Notes: generated by a model from the sequence alone, not told the origin. A stretch of DNA of 64,000 nt from an uncultured Lachnospiraceae bacterium (GCA_948794795.1 CAQGLR010000011.1:1-64000), one strand, 5' to 3'; counted from the stretch's first letter, positions 35,421 through 45,093 are shown. Numbers and translations: made by a program.

Positions 35421-35452
35421 CCATATAATAATAGATATTTTTTATTATATGG
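35421..35452 (-). promoter_or_regulatory. Hairpin in the leader of the second polysaccharide operon
   Basis: CCATATAATA (35421) and TATTATATGG (35452) form an A/T-rich stem of ten pairs or more, about 20 bases before the first start codon. It is transcribed as leader RNA and could affect ribosome access. On the plus strand it is followed by TTTTTCTT, so it might instead terminate plus-strand transcripts. Confidence 0.4.
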
Positions 35453-35501
35453 TTTTTCTTAATATATATTCTTTCACGAAAAATAATTTTAACAAGTACA
35501 A

Positions 35502-35530
35502 ATTTTACCCCATAAGCTCTGATTTGTCAA
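35502..35530 (-). promoter_or_regulatory. Sigma-A type promoter of the second polysaccharide operon
   Basis: On the minus strand a perfect TTGACA (35530-35525), a 17-base spacer and TAAAAT (35507-35502). It lies about 100 bases before the epimerase start and just after the terminator of the preceding operon. Confidence 0.8.
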
Positions 35531-35595
35531 TATAAATTATCAATTTATCACGTCCATTTCATAACTGGCATACATAGATAACCATCACAATAAAA

Positions 35596-35631
35596 AATAG
35601 CATCCCTGCCTCACAAAGTCTGGATGCTATT
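35596..35631 (-). terminator. Intrinsic terminator of the first polysaccharide operon
   Basis: AATAGCATCC / GGATGCTATT, a ten-base perfect stem. On the minus strand it is followed by TTTTATTG, about 80 bases after the stop of the polymerase gene at 35713. It divides the two operons. Confidence 0.88.
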
Positions 35632-35634
35632 CTT

Positions 35635-35670
35635 AAGCCAAGCAGATATCCGCAATATGCTTGACTGGTT
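35635..35670 (+). repeat. Degenerate REP-like repeat, copy D
   Basis: AAGCCAAGCAGATATCCGCAAT matches one half of copies B and C; the GCAGGCATTG half is replaced. It again sits between a stop codon and a terminator. Confidence 0.45.
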
Positions 35671-35712
35671 ATTCTGATTGTTTAGATTTGCTGGCATATT
35701 ATTCTGGTACAA

Positions 35713-37038
35713 TTAATTAACCTTCACATTTGCCGGACTTTCCAAAAACTGGCTTTTTAAAACCTCTTCCTCCGGTTTACTATCCACACCAAAGAAATAC
35801 CGCGTTCCAAGCATTATCTCACCTGTGCCTGCAAATAACGCATAGCTTAAAGGATTATAAGCTTCTTCAAGTAAATGATGGTCAATAGTGCTGCTTATTG
35901 CCAGAAGTATAATAACAAGCATAAGCGCAGTATCTTCCCTGCGTTTATAACATATAACACCGTAAATAATAAATACTATCCCTAAAAATAAAATGCCATA
36001 CCTTAATAATATAAATAAATAAGAACAATCTATAAAGAAGTAAGGCTTTGTGTGTTTTAATGAGCCTCCCATACCTTCCATAGGTACATCTTGTCCAAAA
36101 AGTGACAATCCAAACTGTTCAAGCCCTTTCTTGCCTAGCATAAGCCTTCCTGTTATAGTTAGGTTAATTGTTTCTAACAGTTCATCATCCTGCCTGTAAG
36201 CAGATGTAAGTAAATACATAACTAGCCCAGCAACTGGCAGGCTTATTAAAGCAATTTTCCCAAATAATTTTTTTAACTTAAGACATGTCCTGGTTCTTTT
36301 AAAAGTTATTAACTGTACCCCCTCCGCTTCAATTCCTGGTACTGCTGTCTGTTCTCTCTCTTTCTGCCAGCGCATTATATGGTATATTCCAAAAAATACT
36401 ACTAATAAAAGTATACATATAGTATCAAGCCTTGCATTACAATAATAATAAATAGCACCTGCAATAATACATGTCCCTGCATAATGGTACCAGCGCAGCT
36501 TTTTATAATACAGGTAATAAGCTGTAAGAAGCATAAAAAAGATATGTGCAGCAAAGTCTGTTGTATATGAACATCCAAATGAATATCTAAGACCTTTACC
36601 ATCTATTGATATATAAGCCAGGTTTTCAATAACTCCAAGAAGTGATGCACAGAATGCCAGCCCTACAATAGTAATATTCATTAATAAATATATTTGTAAT
36701 ATCTTTCTATAAGAGATATCCTTTGCTGCCACTACTATTAATGTCCATATAAAAGGCCATAAATAACCACTTGACACCGCTACAAGCAATCCACATGCCA
36801 GCATTGCAGCTACTGTTATAAACATTTTAACTGTATAAATATCAAATAGAAAAATCTTTGCTGCCAGCAATATAATAGAAAGTATAAGGCAGATTTGAAA
36901 AGCTGTTTCACTATAAGAAAACATCGTAGTCCTTAATATTTTCCAGAAAATATATAGAATAAACCCTCCAAAAAACAATACTTCCCCATTATAGGGATTT
37001 TTTACCCAATGGTTGTATTTTTCTATTAGCAAATTCAT
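35713..37038 (-). CDS. Putative polysaccharide polymerase (Wzy-like membrane protein)
   Basis: 441 residues with about eleven membrane helices and a conspicuous cytosolic loop (about 215-260, KEREQTAVPGIEAEG onwards). It lacks the clear Wzy_C signature but has the size and pattern of capsule polymerases, and lies between the flippase-co-polymerase fusion and the operon terminator. It would be the polymerase for units started by the sugar transferase at 42741. AGGGGGA precedes the ATG. Sequence alone cannot exclude an O-antigen ligase. Confidence 0.72.
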   Translation of the reverse strand: MNLLIEKYNHWVKNPYNGEVLFFGGFILYIFWKILRTTMFSYSETAFQICLILSIILLAAKIFLFDIYTVKMFITVAAMLACGLLVAVSSGYLWPFIWTLIVVAAKDISYRKILQIYLLMNITIVGLAFCASLLGVIENLAYISIDGKGLRYSFGCSYTTDFAAHIFFMLLTAYYLYYKKLRWYHYAGTCIIAGAIYYYCNARLDTICILLLVVFFGIYHIMRWQKEREQTAVPGIEAEGVQLITFKRTRTCLKLKKLFGKIALISLPVAGLVMYLLTSAYRQDDELLETINLTITGRLMLGKKGLEQFGLSLFGQDVPMEGMGGSLKHTKPYFFIDCSYLFILLRYGILFLGIVFIIYGVICYKRREDTALMLVIILLAISSTIDHHLLEEAYNPLSYALFAGTGEIMLGTRYFFGVDSKPEEEVLKSQFLESPANVKVN

Positions 37039-37087
37039 CTTGCCATCCCCCTATAATAATTACAGTTTCATACCGGTTCTAGTAAAA

Positions 37088-39886
37088 TTATTCTATAACA
37101 ATACATCCCCACACAGGAATACCAAATTTCTGGCATGTCCTTATCTGGCTGGCAAGCTGTGGATAAGTGTTTTCACCAGCTTTTATTACCATTACAGTAT
37201 ATTTCTTCTCAATCATGCTTTCTAATTCAGCAGCATTTTCATTTGATACTTTTCCTGATGCTACTGAAATTTCATTTTCTTTAAATATTTCTGTTATTTC
37301 ATCTGCTGTTTTTATAACTACCTCATTTTCGGAAAGAAGGTTTAAGTAAAAGCCTTCTGCCTGGTACTTTTTAGCTAAAAGTTTAAGTTCTGTAATTCCT
37401 ATGGCTATACCAGAAGCCCCGTTTTCTTTCTGGCTATAGCATGTAAATACAGGCATATCTGTATGCATAAGTTCCATGGATGAACGTATCCTGTCACTAA
37501 GCAGGTAACGCAGTGAAAGGACTGCTAATGGGATTACACACCCAGCAATTATACCTAATATAGCATACTTGACAACAAGGATATTGCCTGGTGCTGATGC
37601 TTCCATTACTTCTGGCTTGTTATTTTCAATATAATCCGATTTTGAACTTTTATTTGATGCCAGCCTGGTGTTATAATCTGCCAGTGAAATATTATAGTTC
37701 TTAAGTGTATCAAGCTTTCCATTCTGCACATTTGTCACGTCATTGTCTGCCTTTGTATAAAATGTACTCTCTAATTGCTGTAATGAAAATTCTCCATATA
37801 CTTTTACTATCTCTGGTACATAGCCATCAAGGCCTTTCTGTACTGTTTCTAATATTTTCTGTCCCTGTTCTTTGTCATAATGCATTACCGTTATATTTAA
37901 TATATTTCCATTAATTGCCCAGGATAAAAGTTCCCTCATATATCCAGCTTCAGAACTTCCAAATTCTGCTTCAAGGCACTCCTGTACATTACCATATGCA
38001 AGGTAATTTACCATTGAATTTAATACACCGCCAACATCTGGAGCACTTGTTACAGCATATTGTGCTGTTGCAATCTGCAGGTTTACAGCATCTAGCTTCA
38101 TATATAATGCTTCATCAACATATTTCTGTAAATTCTCTATCTCTCCCACAATAATATCTATATTGCCCTGGCTCTCTTCTATCTGTTTATCATAAGCTGC
38201 CAGCTGTTCATTATATATATCCACTTCCTCCTGCTGCTCATCAGTAAGGTGGTTAATCTGGTTTGCCCTCTGGTATCCCATTATGCCGCATATTAGTATG
38301 CAGACAGCCAAAAATGGCACTATTATTTTCCAATAATTAATACAGTCATCTGCTATACATCTAAAATAATAATTTTTTTGTTTCATCTCTTTCCTCATTT
38401 CTGTGCTGCCTGTTAAATGGAAAATCTTCTTATTCTTTGTTTTCTTTAAAACAGCACCTGCCTTACATGATATTTCCATTATAACTGGTTCCTTCTGTAA
38501 TAACAGCATACCTATATAACTGCCAAAAAAAAGCATTGCAGAAAGTATAAGTACAAATACTACTGGAATGTTTAAAAACTTTATCCATATAGAAACAATA
38601 ATGCCAGCAAGACATGCAATTATTAATTTCTTCCAATGGATGCCTTCAAATGGCCTGCCAGCTAATTCTTTTATATAATTATACTGTACCAGCAGAACTG
38701 TTATTTCTGCTACAAGAGTCCCTGCTGCCGCTCCTGCAGCACCATATAACGGGATAAATATAATATTTAAAACAAGGTCTGCTGCTGCACCTGCCAGAAC
38801 TGAATACAAGGTATCTTTTCCTCTTCCCATTGCTACAAGTACCTGTATCCCAATAATATTGGTTAATCCTATTAATAACACTGTTGGCATAATTATCTGC
38901 ATAGGAACCACTGACTTTGCAAATGCAGGTCCTGATACAAGATTTATGCTTTCCTTTGCAAAAATAATAAAATATACTGCAACAGGCCATGCTGCGCAGG
39001 TCATTATATGGATTGCTTTCCTGCATGTTTCTTTAAATTCTTTCTCCATTCCCTTTTCAAGATAATATGACATACGTGGAAGAAGCACCATTCCAGCAGC
39101 TGTAACCATGTTTACAAGAACCCCTTTAATATTAACAGCAGTGTCATAATAACCTACCTCTTTGGAATCCTTTATTATGCCAAGCATAACTGTATCCATA
39201 TTAGTATAAACCATAGTAGCACAAGAAACTGCAAAAAGCACAAATACTTGTTTTATATGGCGTTTTATATGATAGTTCCCTAAAGGCTTTATAAAAATAT
39301 ATTTACGTATATGCAGAAAATTTATTATCCCTGGCGCATATGATGCAAAAACAACCAGTATCCCATAATAAATATAGTCCTGCCTTTCCCTGACCATAAT
39401 AAATAAAGCTGGTATAGCAATTATCTTAAATACCAGGGAAGTTATTGTAATATATGAATACTGTTCCAGTGCCTGGTACAGCCACTCTGTACCAATAACC
39501 TTCAAGAAAACCATTGTGCTCATTACAAGAAACAGCAGGTTGTCCTTCTGTAATCTTGGAACTACAGATAAAAGCACAAAAAAGATACTATAAGAAAATA
39601 ACATTGTAAGCAGGTTCGTTAATAAAAGTTCATGTACTGTCCTGCTAAGTTCTTCTTTATTATCCCTGGCTTTGGCACATGCCTGTATGCCATAAGTTGG
39701 TATTCCCATCTGTGCAAGCATTGTAAAATAAGCAAGCACTGATGTTGCAAATGAAACCTTTCCAATTCCTTCTGGAAACAGTATTCTTGATGCATATGGA
39801 AAGGCTATAACTGGAAAAATTAATGAAGATACTTTTAATAATCCATTCAGAAGCATATTATATGCCAGTGGTTTTTCTCCTGCCAT
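37088..39886 (-). CDS. Flippase fused to a Wzz-type co-polymerase (Wzx-PCP)
   Basis: One uninterrupted frame of 932 residues. Residues 1 to about 480 are a complete Wzx-like flippase (MLLNGLLKVSSLIFPVIAFPYASRI, about twelve helices). Residues about 500-932 are a polysaccharide co-polymerase: a helix at about 517-537, a large extracytoplasmic coiled region with NHLTDEQQEEV and QLAAYDKQIEESQG, a second helix at about 760-785, and a cytosolic tail. The tail ends VMVIKAGENTYPQL to GCIVIE, recalling the BY-kinase fold but with no P-loop. An internal AUG at 38386 (residue 501), with GAGG six bases before it, could also yield the co-polymerase alone. Confidence 0.85.
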   Translation of the reverse strand: MAGEKPLAYNMLLNGLLKVSSLIFPVIAFPYASRILFPEGIGKVSFATSVLAYFTMLAQMGIPTYGIQACAKARDNKEELSRTVHELLLTNLLTMLFSYSIFFVLLSVVPRLQKDNLLFLVMSTMVFLKVIGTEWLYQALEQYSYITITSLVFKIIAIPALFIMVRERQDYIYYGILVVFASYAPGIINFLHIRKYIFIKPLGNYHIKRHIKQVFVLFAVSCATMVYTNMDTVMLGIIKDSKEVGYYDTAVNIKGVLVNMVTAAGMVLLPRMSYYLEKGMEKEFKETCRKAIHIMTCAAWPVAVYFIIFAKESINLVSGPAFAKSVVPMQIIMPTVLLIGLTNIIGIQVLVAMGRGKDTLYSVLAGAAADLVLNIIFIPLYGAAGAAAGTLVAEITVLLVQYNYIKELAGRPFEGIHWKKLIIACLAGIIVSIWIKFLNIPVVFVLILSAMLFFGSYIGMLLLQKEPVIMEISCKAGAVLKKTKNKKIFHLTGSTEMRKEMKQKNYYFRCIADDCINYWKIIVPFLAVCILICGIMGYQRANQINHLTDEQQEEVDIYNEQLAAYDKQIEESQGNIDIIVGEIENLQKYVDEALYMKLDAVNLQIATAQYAVTSAPDVGGVLNSMVNYLAYGNVQECLEAEFGSSEAGYMRELLSWAINGNILNITVMHYDKEQGQKILETVQKGLDGYVPEIVKVYGEFSLQQLESTFYTKADNDVTNVQNGKLDTLKNYNISLADYNTRLASNKSSKSDYIENNKPEVMEASAPGNILVVKYAILGIIAGCVIPLAVLSLRYLLSDRIRSSMELMHTDMPVFTCYSQKENGASGIAIGITELKLLAKKYQAEGFYLNLLSENEVVIKTADEITEIFKENEISVASGKVSNENAAELESMIEKKYTVMVIKAGENTYPQLASQIRTCQKFGIPVWGCIVIE

Positions 39887-39919
39887 CTGTTACACCTTTC
39901 CATTACTGCTTTGTCTTGC

Positions 39920-41296
39920 TTACTGTACACATATAATGCCGCTTACTTCGCTTTCCAGGTCTTTAAGCTGCATAAACATATATTCGAGTTCTTTTAATGT
40001 ACCTTTTCCTAATTCTTCAATAACAAGAATATTATTCTTGCCACATAATTCAGTGTATTTTGTATCACCTTCAGATAATGTTATTTTATTACACTGTATA
40101 CCGCCCTTTTCTATTGAATCAATTACATGCTTCATCTGCACTTCACCAGAATCTGTTGCACAGTCATCTATTATTGTAAGTTCAGTAAACCCTTTCTTTT
40201 TACAATATACACTTACCTTGGCAACAATAATATCTAACTGGCTTGGCTTGTCTGTTCCAATATCACCAAGAATTAAACGTGCAGTATTATTTTTATTCCT
40301 GCCATATGTTCCAAATACCCTTGCCAGTTCCCTGTTTGTAATCTGTCTTTGTACAAAAATCTTGCCGTTAGACATTGTAAGCAATACTATAACAACTACA
40401 GCAATAAAGCCGCCAAATAAAATACCAATAGCTACATATTTTAAGCTAATGCCTTCTTCTTTCTTTTCTTTTCCTATTTTCTCTGGATTGACAAGCTCAT
40501 CATATAAAGCAATCTGGTCTTCATCCAATGTATTGTACAATGTCTGGTATTCATTATATAAAGCTATAATCTGGCTGTCATATGAGCTCTTTGTAGATGA
40601 TACGCCCCCATCTGTTGTATGGTATGCTTTTGATAAAGTCTGTTCTACTGAATGGTTATTGTACTTTTTCTGTACTTCCTTCACATAGAGTTCTACATTT
40701 TTGGAAAATAATGACTGGAGCTCTAAACATTGTTCTTCTGTTTCACCTACTATCCTTACAGATATAAGCCTGTTTAAATCATTACCCTGTTCATAGTTCT
40801 TTTCACTGTCGTCATTTATATTTGTCCTGCCGCCATTAGACATATATCCGATTAATTCACTAATATATTTAACTTCGAGTTTACCAGAATATTGTTCTGC
40901 AATTTTATTGTATAATTCACCATCAAACATATATGACATATACATCTGCCTGATATATTTATTATCAGGGTTCTTGTTAAACATAAAATCAATTCTTGTT
41001 GCATATACATCATTAGGGTTCATTGACATATAAATTGATTCTTCTGCATACTCTGCTTTTTCATCAATCCTGTCCTGTACAGAAACTAAGTTATGGACTT
41101 TAGTAATTTCTGCTGGTTCTAACTCTTCATATAATTCTTCTATTGGCACTTCTTTATTAGCCACATTGTTCCTGTATACACTGAATGCACCAAATAAAAC
41201 AGCGGATATAATGCAGACAAGTGCAATTATATGCCATTTTCTCAACACTTCCCATATCAGTACCCTTAAATCAATTATAACTTCATCGTTTTCCAT
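39920..41296 (-). CDS. Wzz-type polysaccharide co-polymerase with a P-loop-less cytosolic domain
   Basis: 458 residues. A short cytosolic N-terminus, helix at about 20-40, extracytoplasmic segment to about 285, second helix (YVAIGILFGGFIAVVVIVLL), then a 150-residue cytosolic domain. The tail has ELTIIDDCATDSGEV where a BY-kinase would carry Walker A, and NNILVIEELGKGT to GIICVQ in the Walker B-like place. No GxxGxGKS/T is present and there is no Tyr cluster at the end. It probably controls chain length with the adjacent fusion. It is followed by no kinase or phosphatase gene. Confidence 0.8.
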   Translation of the reverse strand: MENDEVIIDLRVLIWEVLRKWHIIALVCIISAVLFGAFSVYRNNVANKEVPIEELYEELEPAEITKVHNLVSVQDRIDEKAEYAEESIYMSMNPNDVYATRIDFMFNKNPDNKYIRQMYMSYMFDGELYNKIAEQYSGKLEVKYISELIGYMSNGGRTNINDDSEKNYEQGNDLNRLISVRIVGETEEQCLELQSLFSKNVELYVKEVQKKYNNHSVEQTLSKAYHTTDGGVSSTKSSYDSQIIALYNEYQTLYNTLDEDQIALYDELVNPEKIGKEKKEEGISLKYVAIGILFGGFIAVVVIVLLTMSNGKIFVQRQITNRELARVFGTYGRNKNNTARLILGDIGTDKPSQLDIIVAKVSVYCKKKGFTELTIIDDCATDSGEVQMKHVIDSIEKGGIQCNKITLSEGDTKYTELCGKNNILVIEELGKGTLKELEYMFMQLKDLESEVSGIICVQ

Positions 41297-41328
41297 TGTT
41301 ACTCTCCTATCCTGAATTTAATTAGTAA

Positions 41329-42741
41329 TTACTCTGCACCTCTTCCAAAAAGCACAACCCAGACTGTCTTTAATATAATCTTAAAATCAAGCCTTAAGTT
41401 CCAGTTATCAATATACTCACAGTCTAACCTGACTATTTCGTCAAAATCGGTTATACTGCTTCTGCCACTTACCTGCCAGAGACCTGTTAAACCAGGTTTT
41501 ATGCTTACCCTTCTTCTGTGGTATGAATTATACATTTCAAACTCTGACTCTGTTGGAGGACGTGTGCCTACCAGGCTCATATCACCTTTTATTATATTTA
41601 TTGCCTGTGGAAGCTCGTCTATACTTAGCTTTCTTATAAGCTTGCCTACAGGAAATATTCTTGGGTCATCTTTTATCTTAAACATAAAATCGCTGTCCAT
41701 TTCATTTTCCTTCATAAGGCTTGCTTTTCTCTCTTCTGCATCCATATACATGGACCTGAATTTATATATTTCAAACCTCCTGCCATTCCTGCCTATACGT
41801 GTCTGTTTAAACAGTACAGGACCAGGTGACTGTATAGCTATCCCAATAGCTACAAATGGAAGAGCAATACACATACACAGGAATAAAACAATACCACCAC
41901 ATATATCCATAATACGTTTTATTACTACATCACGTATCTCATATTCATAGTTTGAATATGTAAGTACACCATATTTTCCTATTGTTGTAAACTGCTTTTT
42001 ACCAAAATCATATTCATATTCCCGCAAGTTGAGATGTATCTTTATTCCCATTGCATCAAGCCATCCCATTATCTGCCCTGTGATTTCACTTGCACTATAT
42101 GGTATATGTATAAATGCCCCGTCAACAGGAATATTTTTAAGTACATCTTCCATATTATCTATATTGGCTATAACAGGAACTCCGTTTATATTCCCGCCTG
42201 ACATGTCTTTGTCAGCCAGCGCAATATATTCTACACTTAAATAAGTAATTTTCTTAAGCTCATCCAGGATATTAGCCGCATGCCTGCTATCTGTTATTAA
42301 GACTATTTTCTCTGCATATGTAGTCATATATTTTCTCTGGAGTACCTTTTTCAATAACAGGTGTTCTATATATGTACCTACTACTGAGATTACAAAGAAA
42401 TAACCAAGCTGCAGCCTTGAGAAATCCCCTCCTAGCTTCATAATATAAAAGTATGCCATTACACATAAAGATACTATTATATATTGCTTTAATACAAGAA
42501 ATGCTTCCCTTGCCTTATCCCTTGTCAGGAAATCAATGTTTGTCCTGAAAAAAAGCTGTACTGCAATATACGCAAGTATAACAAACCATAATAACACTAC
42601 ATAATCAGCACTTGATATTATATGTTCTGCCCTTGGTGTATTAAACCTAAGTATATTCGCAATGGAATATGCAACCAGCATAACCCCTATATCAAGCAAT
42701 ATCGCAATATAACCAGCCAAAGTCCTTATCTTCTGATTCAT
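41329..42741 (-). CDS. Initiating sugar-1-phosphate transferase (WcaJ/CpsE type)
   Basis: 470 residues of the polyprenyl-glycosylphosphotransferase family. Four N-terminal helices, a soluble NAD-like region, a hydrophobic segment at about 275-300, then the catalytic domain: KFRSMYMDAEERK, KLSIDELPQ and GDMSLVGTRPPTESE, ending KPGLTGLWQVSGRS. It moves a sugar phosphate from a UDP-sugar to undecaprenyl phosphate, the first step of the repeat unit. It is the only initiating transferase in the locus, so both operons probably depend on it. Confidence 0.94.
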   Translation of the reverse strand: MNQKIRTLAGYIAILLDIGVMLVAYSIANILRFNTPRAEHIISSADYVVLLWFVILAYIAVQLFFRTNIDFLTRDKAREAFLVLKQYIIVSLCVMAYFYIMKLGGDFSRLQLGYFFVISVVGTYIEHLLLKKVLQRKYMTTYAEKIVLITDSRHAANILDELKKITYLSVEYIALADKDMSGGNINGVPVIANIDNMEDVLKNIPVDGAFIHIPYSASEITGQIMGWLDAMGIKIHLNLREYEYDFGKKQFTTIGKYGVLTYSNYEYEIRDVVIKRIMDICGGIVLFLCMCIALPFVAIGIAIQSPGPVLFKQTRIGRNGRRFEIYKFRSMYMDAEERKASLMKENEMDSDFMFKIKDDPRIFPVGKLIRKLSIDELPQAINIIKGDMSLVGTRPPTESEFEMYNSYHRRRVSIKPGLTGLWQVSGRSSITDFDEIVRLDCEYIDNWNLRLDFKIILKTVWVVLFGRGAE

Positions 42742-42832
42742 CCTTTTTACCCTTTCATCCCACTATCTTCAATATTATAGCACACTTATCAATAATTACA
42801 ATTGTTTAATTCTGGATTGTTTATTAAGAATT

Positions 42833-43831
42833 TCATAAGCCTGCTTTCTTCCTTAACACCATTGAAGCAATTCCATACAGCATATAATTACTGCTGCGCA
42901 GCATAAAAACAGCCTTGTTTGTCATTTTAAAGTAAACTTCTGGATATTTCTTCCTAATAATACTTTCTATTCTGGTAATTTTCTTTTTGTTTTCTTTACT
43001 AGCCGGATAACTTAAATATATCTTTATCTGGCTTGTCACAAGTTTAGCGATTGCACTTTCAAGATATTCTTTCTTAGGTTTACTTAATATGCTTTTATTC
43101 TTATTATATAATTGTACTATCCTGATTAACACCTTTTCATGGTTATGGCAGTTCTTTTGCATATTTAATAAATCCATGCTTTGTGTTGACAGTCCCAGGC
43201 GGTACATATAAACTGGCTTTGGCAGAAAAGCAATAGTTTTAATATAAGGAACTGGAAATAAAACATATTCTGCATCTACATAAAAACAATGCGTATCCAG
43301 TTTTATTTTATTCTTCTGGAGTATTTCTGTTTTGATAGCCATAGCATGCATATTTATATATACATCACTGCACACATTGTCAAATTTGTATTTCTTCCTA
43401 TATTTAAGCCCTTTAAATGTATTTTTAATCTCTTTTGTTTTCTTATATGTCTTATCATCAATCCACCAGTAATCAGTAGATATAACATCTGCATCTGTAA
43501 CCTTTATAAAGTCTATAAGTTCTCTTAATGCACCAGTATCTACCCAGTCATCTCCATCAACTGTCTTAAAATATCTTCCTTTTGCTTCTGATATGCCACA
43601 GTTTACAGCAGACCCATGTCCACCATTCTTTTTATTTACCAGCCTGAATATCCCTGGATACTTTTCTTCATATCTGGCAGATATGCATGCTGTATTATCC
43701 GTTGAACCATCATTTATTATTAATACTTCAATACTATTTATAAATGCTTCATTAATAAATGAAACCAGACATTCGTCTATATATTTCTCTACATTATATG
43801 CTGCAACTGAAATTGTAAGCAGTTTTTCCAT
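42833..43831 (-). CDS. Family 2 glycosyltransferase
   Basis: 332 residues. LLTISVAAYNVEKYIDECL, NDGSTDNT (about 40-47) and KTVDGDDWV (about 88-96, DxD) identify a GT-A enzyme. The basic C-terminal part has a hydrophobic, positively charged end and may associate with the membrane. It starts 13 bases after the GT4 gene, in the first polysaccharide operon. Donor unknown. Confidence 0.9.
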   Translation of the reverse strand: MEKLLTISVAAYNVEKYIDECLVSFINEAFINSIEVLIINDGSTDNTACISARYEEKYPGIFRLVNKKNGGHGSAVNCGISEAKGRYFKTVDGDDWVDTGALRELIDFIKVTDADVISTDYWWIDDKTYKKTKEIKNTFKGLKYRKKYKFDNVCSDVYINMHAMAIKTEILQKNKIKLDTHCFYVDAEYVLFPVPYIKTIAFLPKPVYMYRLGLSTQSMDLLNMQKNCHNHEKVLIRIVQLYNKNKSILSKPKKEYLESAIAKLVTSQIKIYLSYPASKENKKKITRIESIIRKKYPEVYFKMTNKAVFMLRSSNYMLYGIASMVLRKKAGL

Positions 43832-43844
43832 TTATAAATTCCCC

Positions 43845-45029
43845 TTAAATTTTATTGCTGTTTATATAACTATCTATACTTATATATATCTCTTTCATTC
43901 TTTTCTCTACAATATCTTTTGAAAACTTTTTAACCCTTTCCTGGTTCCACTTTCCCATGTGTTTTCTTATTATATAGCTCTTCTCTTCTTTATCTGTAAA
44001 AAGCTTCCTGGCTTTTACTGCAAAATCTACTGGTTCAAAACTTTTTACCAGATATCCGCCTTCCATATCTTTTACAAGGTCAGTCACACCACGTATCCTG
44101 CCTGCAATTATTGGAAGCCCTGCTGACATTGCTTCCATAACTACTACAGGAAGCCCTTCCCTGAATGAAGGCAGCACAAAACAGTCTGATGCATGCAGCA
44201 TAGCAGGGACATCTTCTATATATCCTGCCAGAAACACCTTTTCTTCTAAATGCAGTTCTTTTATTTTATTATACAGTGATATTCTTTCTTCACCAGTCCC
44301 CCCTATAATGCAAATAATATCCATATCTTTTAAATACGCCATCATATCTATTAACAGCTGGTGGTTTTTTCTTTTAGATAACTCTCCTATGCTAACCATC
44401 ACTTTTGTTTCTGGGTTTATCTTTTTTCCTATAATCTTTTGTATATACTCTTGCTTTCTATCATGCATAATGATGTTTTTGGAAATACTTACACCAACAC
44501 CTGGTACATATTCTGTCTTTCCTCTTACTTTAAACTTCTGTGCCCTTTTAAAATCTTCATGGTTTATTAATATAAGCCTGTCTGTATATCTTGCAAGAAA
44601 TCTTTCAACTGGATAATATATCCAGTCTTTTAATGGAGCACCTGTGCAGAAATGGAATCCATGTGCAGTATAAAGTACAGGAACATCCCGTCCACTAGAT
44701 TTTCTGGTTTTCTGGGCAGCAAGTCTTGCTATAACCCCGCTCATTGGCATATGGCAGTGTATTAAATCAAATTCTTCTGTCAGCATTAATTGTTTTAACT
44801 GTATATAAGCTTTTATTACATTTTTTGAAAATGGGGAACGCACAAAATCAACCTGGTGTGTAATAATCCCTGTATTATCAAGCCTGCTGTTATCTTTGCC
44901 ATAAACTACATTATTTAAATTTGTAGCATAATGTATTTCATATCCCATTTCTTGTAATATCTTTACATTATTCATTTCATGTTGTGGAATAAACCCGCTG
45001 ACTCTTGTTACAAGTAATGCCTTTTTCAA
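43845..45029 (-). CDS. Family 4 glycosyltransferase
   Basis: 394 residues of GT-B fold. The N-terminal domain has VTRVSGFIPQHEMNN and CHMPMSGVIARLAA. The C-terminal donor domain has VSIGELSKRKNHQLL and the E-x7-E motif in FREGLPVVVMEAMSAGLP. It belongs to the EpsD/CpsF-like group that extends undecaprenyl-linked sugars. It starts with TTG (45029-45027), shown by GGAGG 8 bases upstream and by the conserved MKKALLVTRVSG N-terminus. It is the first gene of the first polysaccharide operon. Confidence 0.9.
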   Translation of the reverse strand: MKKALLVTRVSGFIPQHEMNNVKILQEMGYEIHYATNLNNVVYGKDNSRLDNTGIITHQVDFVRSPFSKNVIKAYIQLKQLMLTEEFDLIHCHMPMSGVIARLAAQKTRKSSGRDVPVLYTAHGFHFCTGAPLKDWIYYPVERFLARYTDRLILINHEDFKRAQKFKVRGKTEYVPGVGVSISKNIIMHDRKQEYIQKIIGKKINPETKVMVSIGELSKRKNHQLLIDMMAYLKDMDIICIIGGTGEERISLYNKIKELHLEEKVFLAGYIEDVPAMLHASDCFVLPSFREGLPVVVMEAMSAGLPIIAGRIRGVTDLVKDMEGGYLVKSFEPVDFAVKARKLFTDKEEKSYIIRKHMGKWNQERVKKFSKDIVEKRMKEIYISIDSYINSNKI

Positions 45030-45093
45030 ATATCCCGCCTCCAGTAATGTTTTATTGCTGTTTTAAATCCGCCCTTCATGCTGGCATGGGTTA

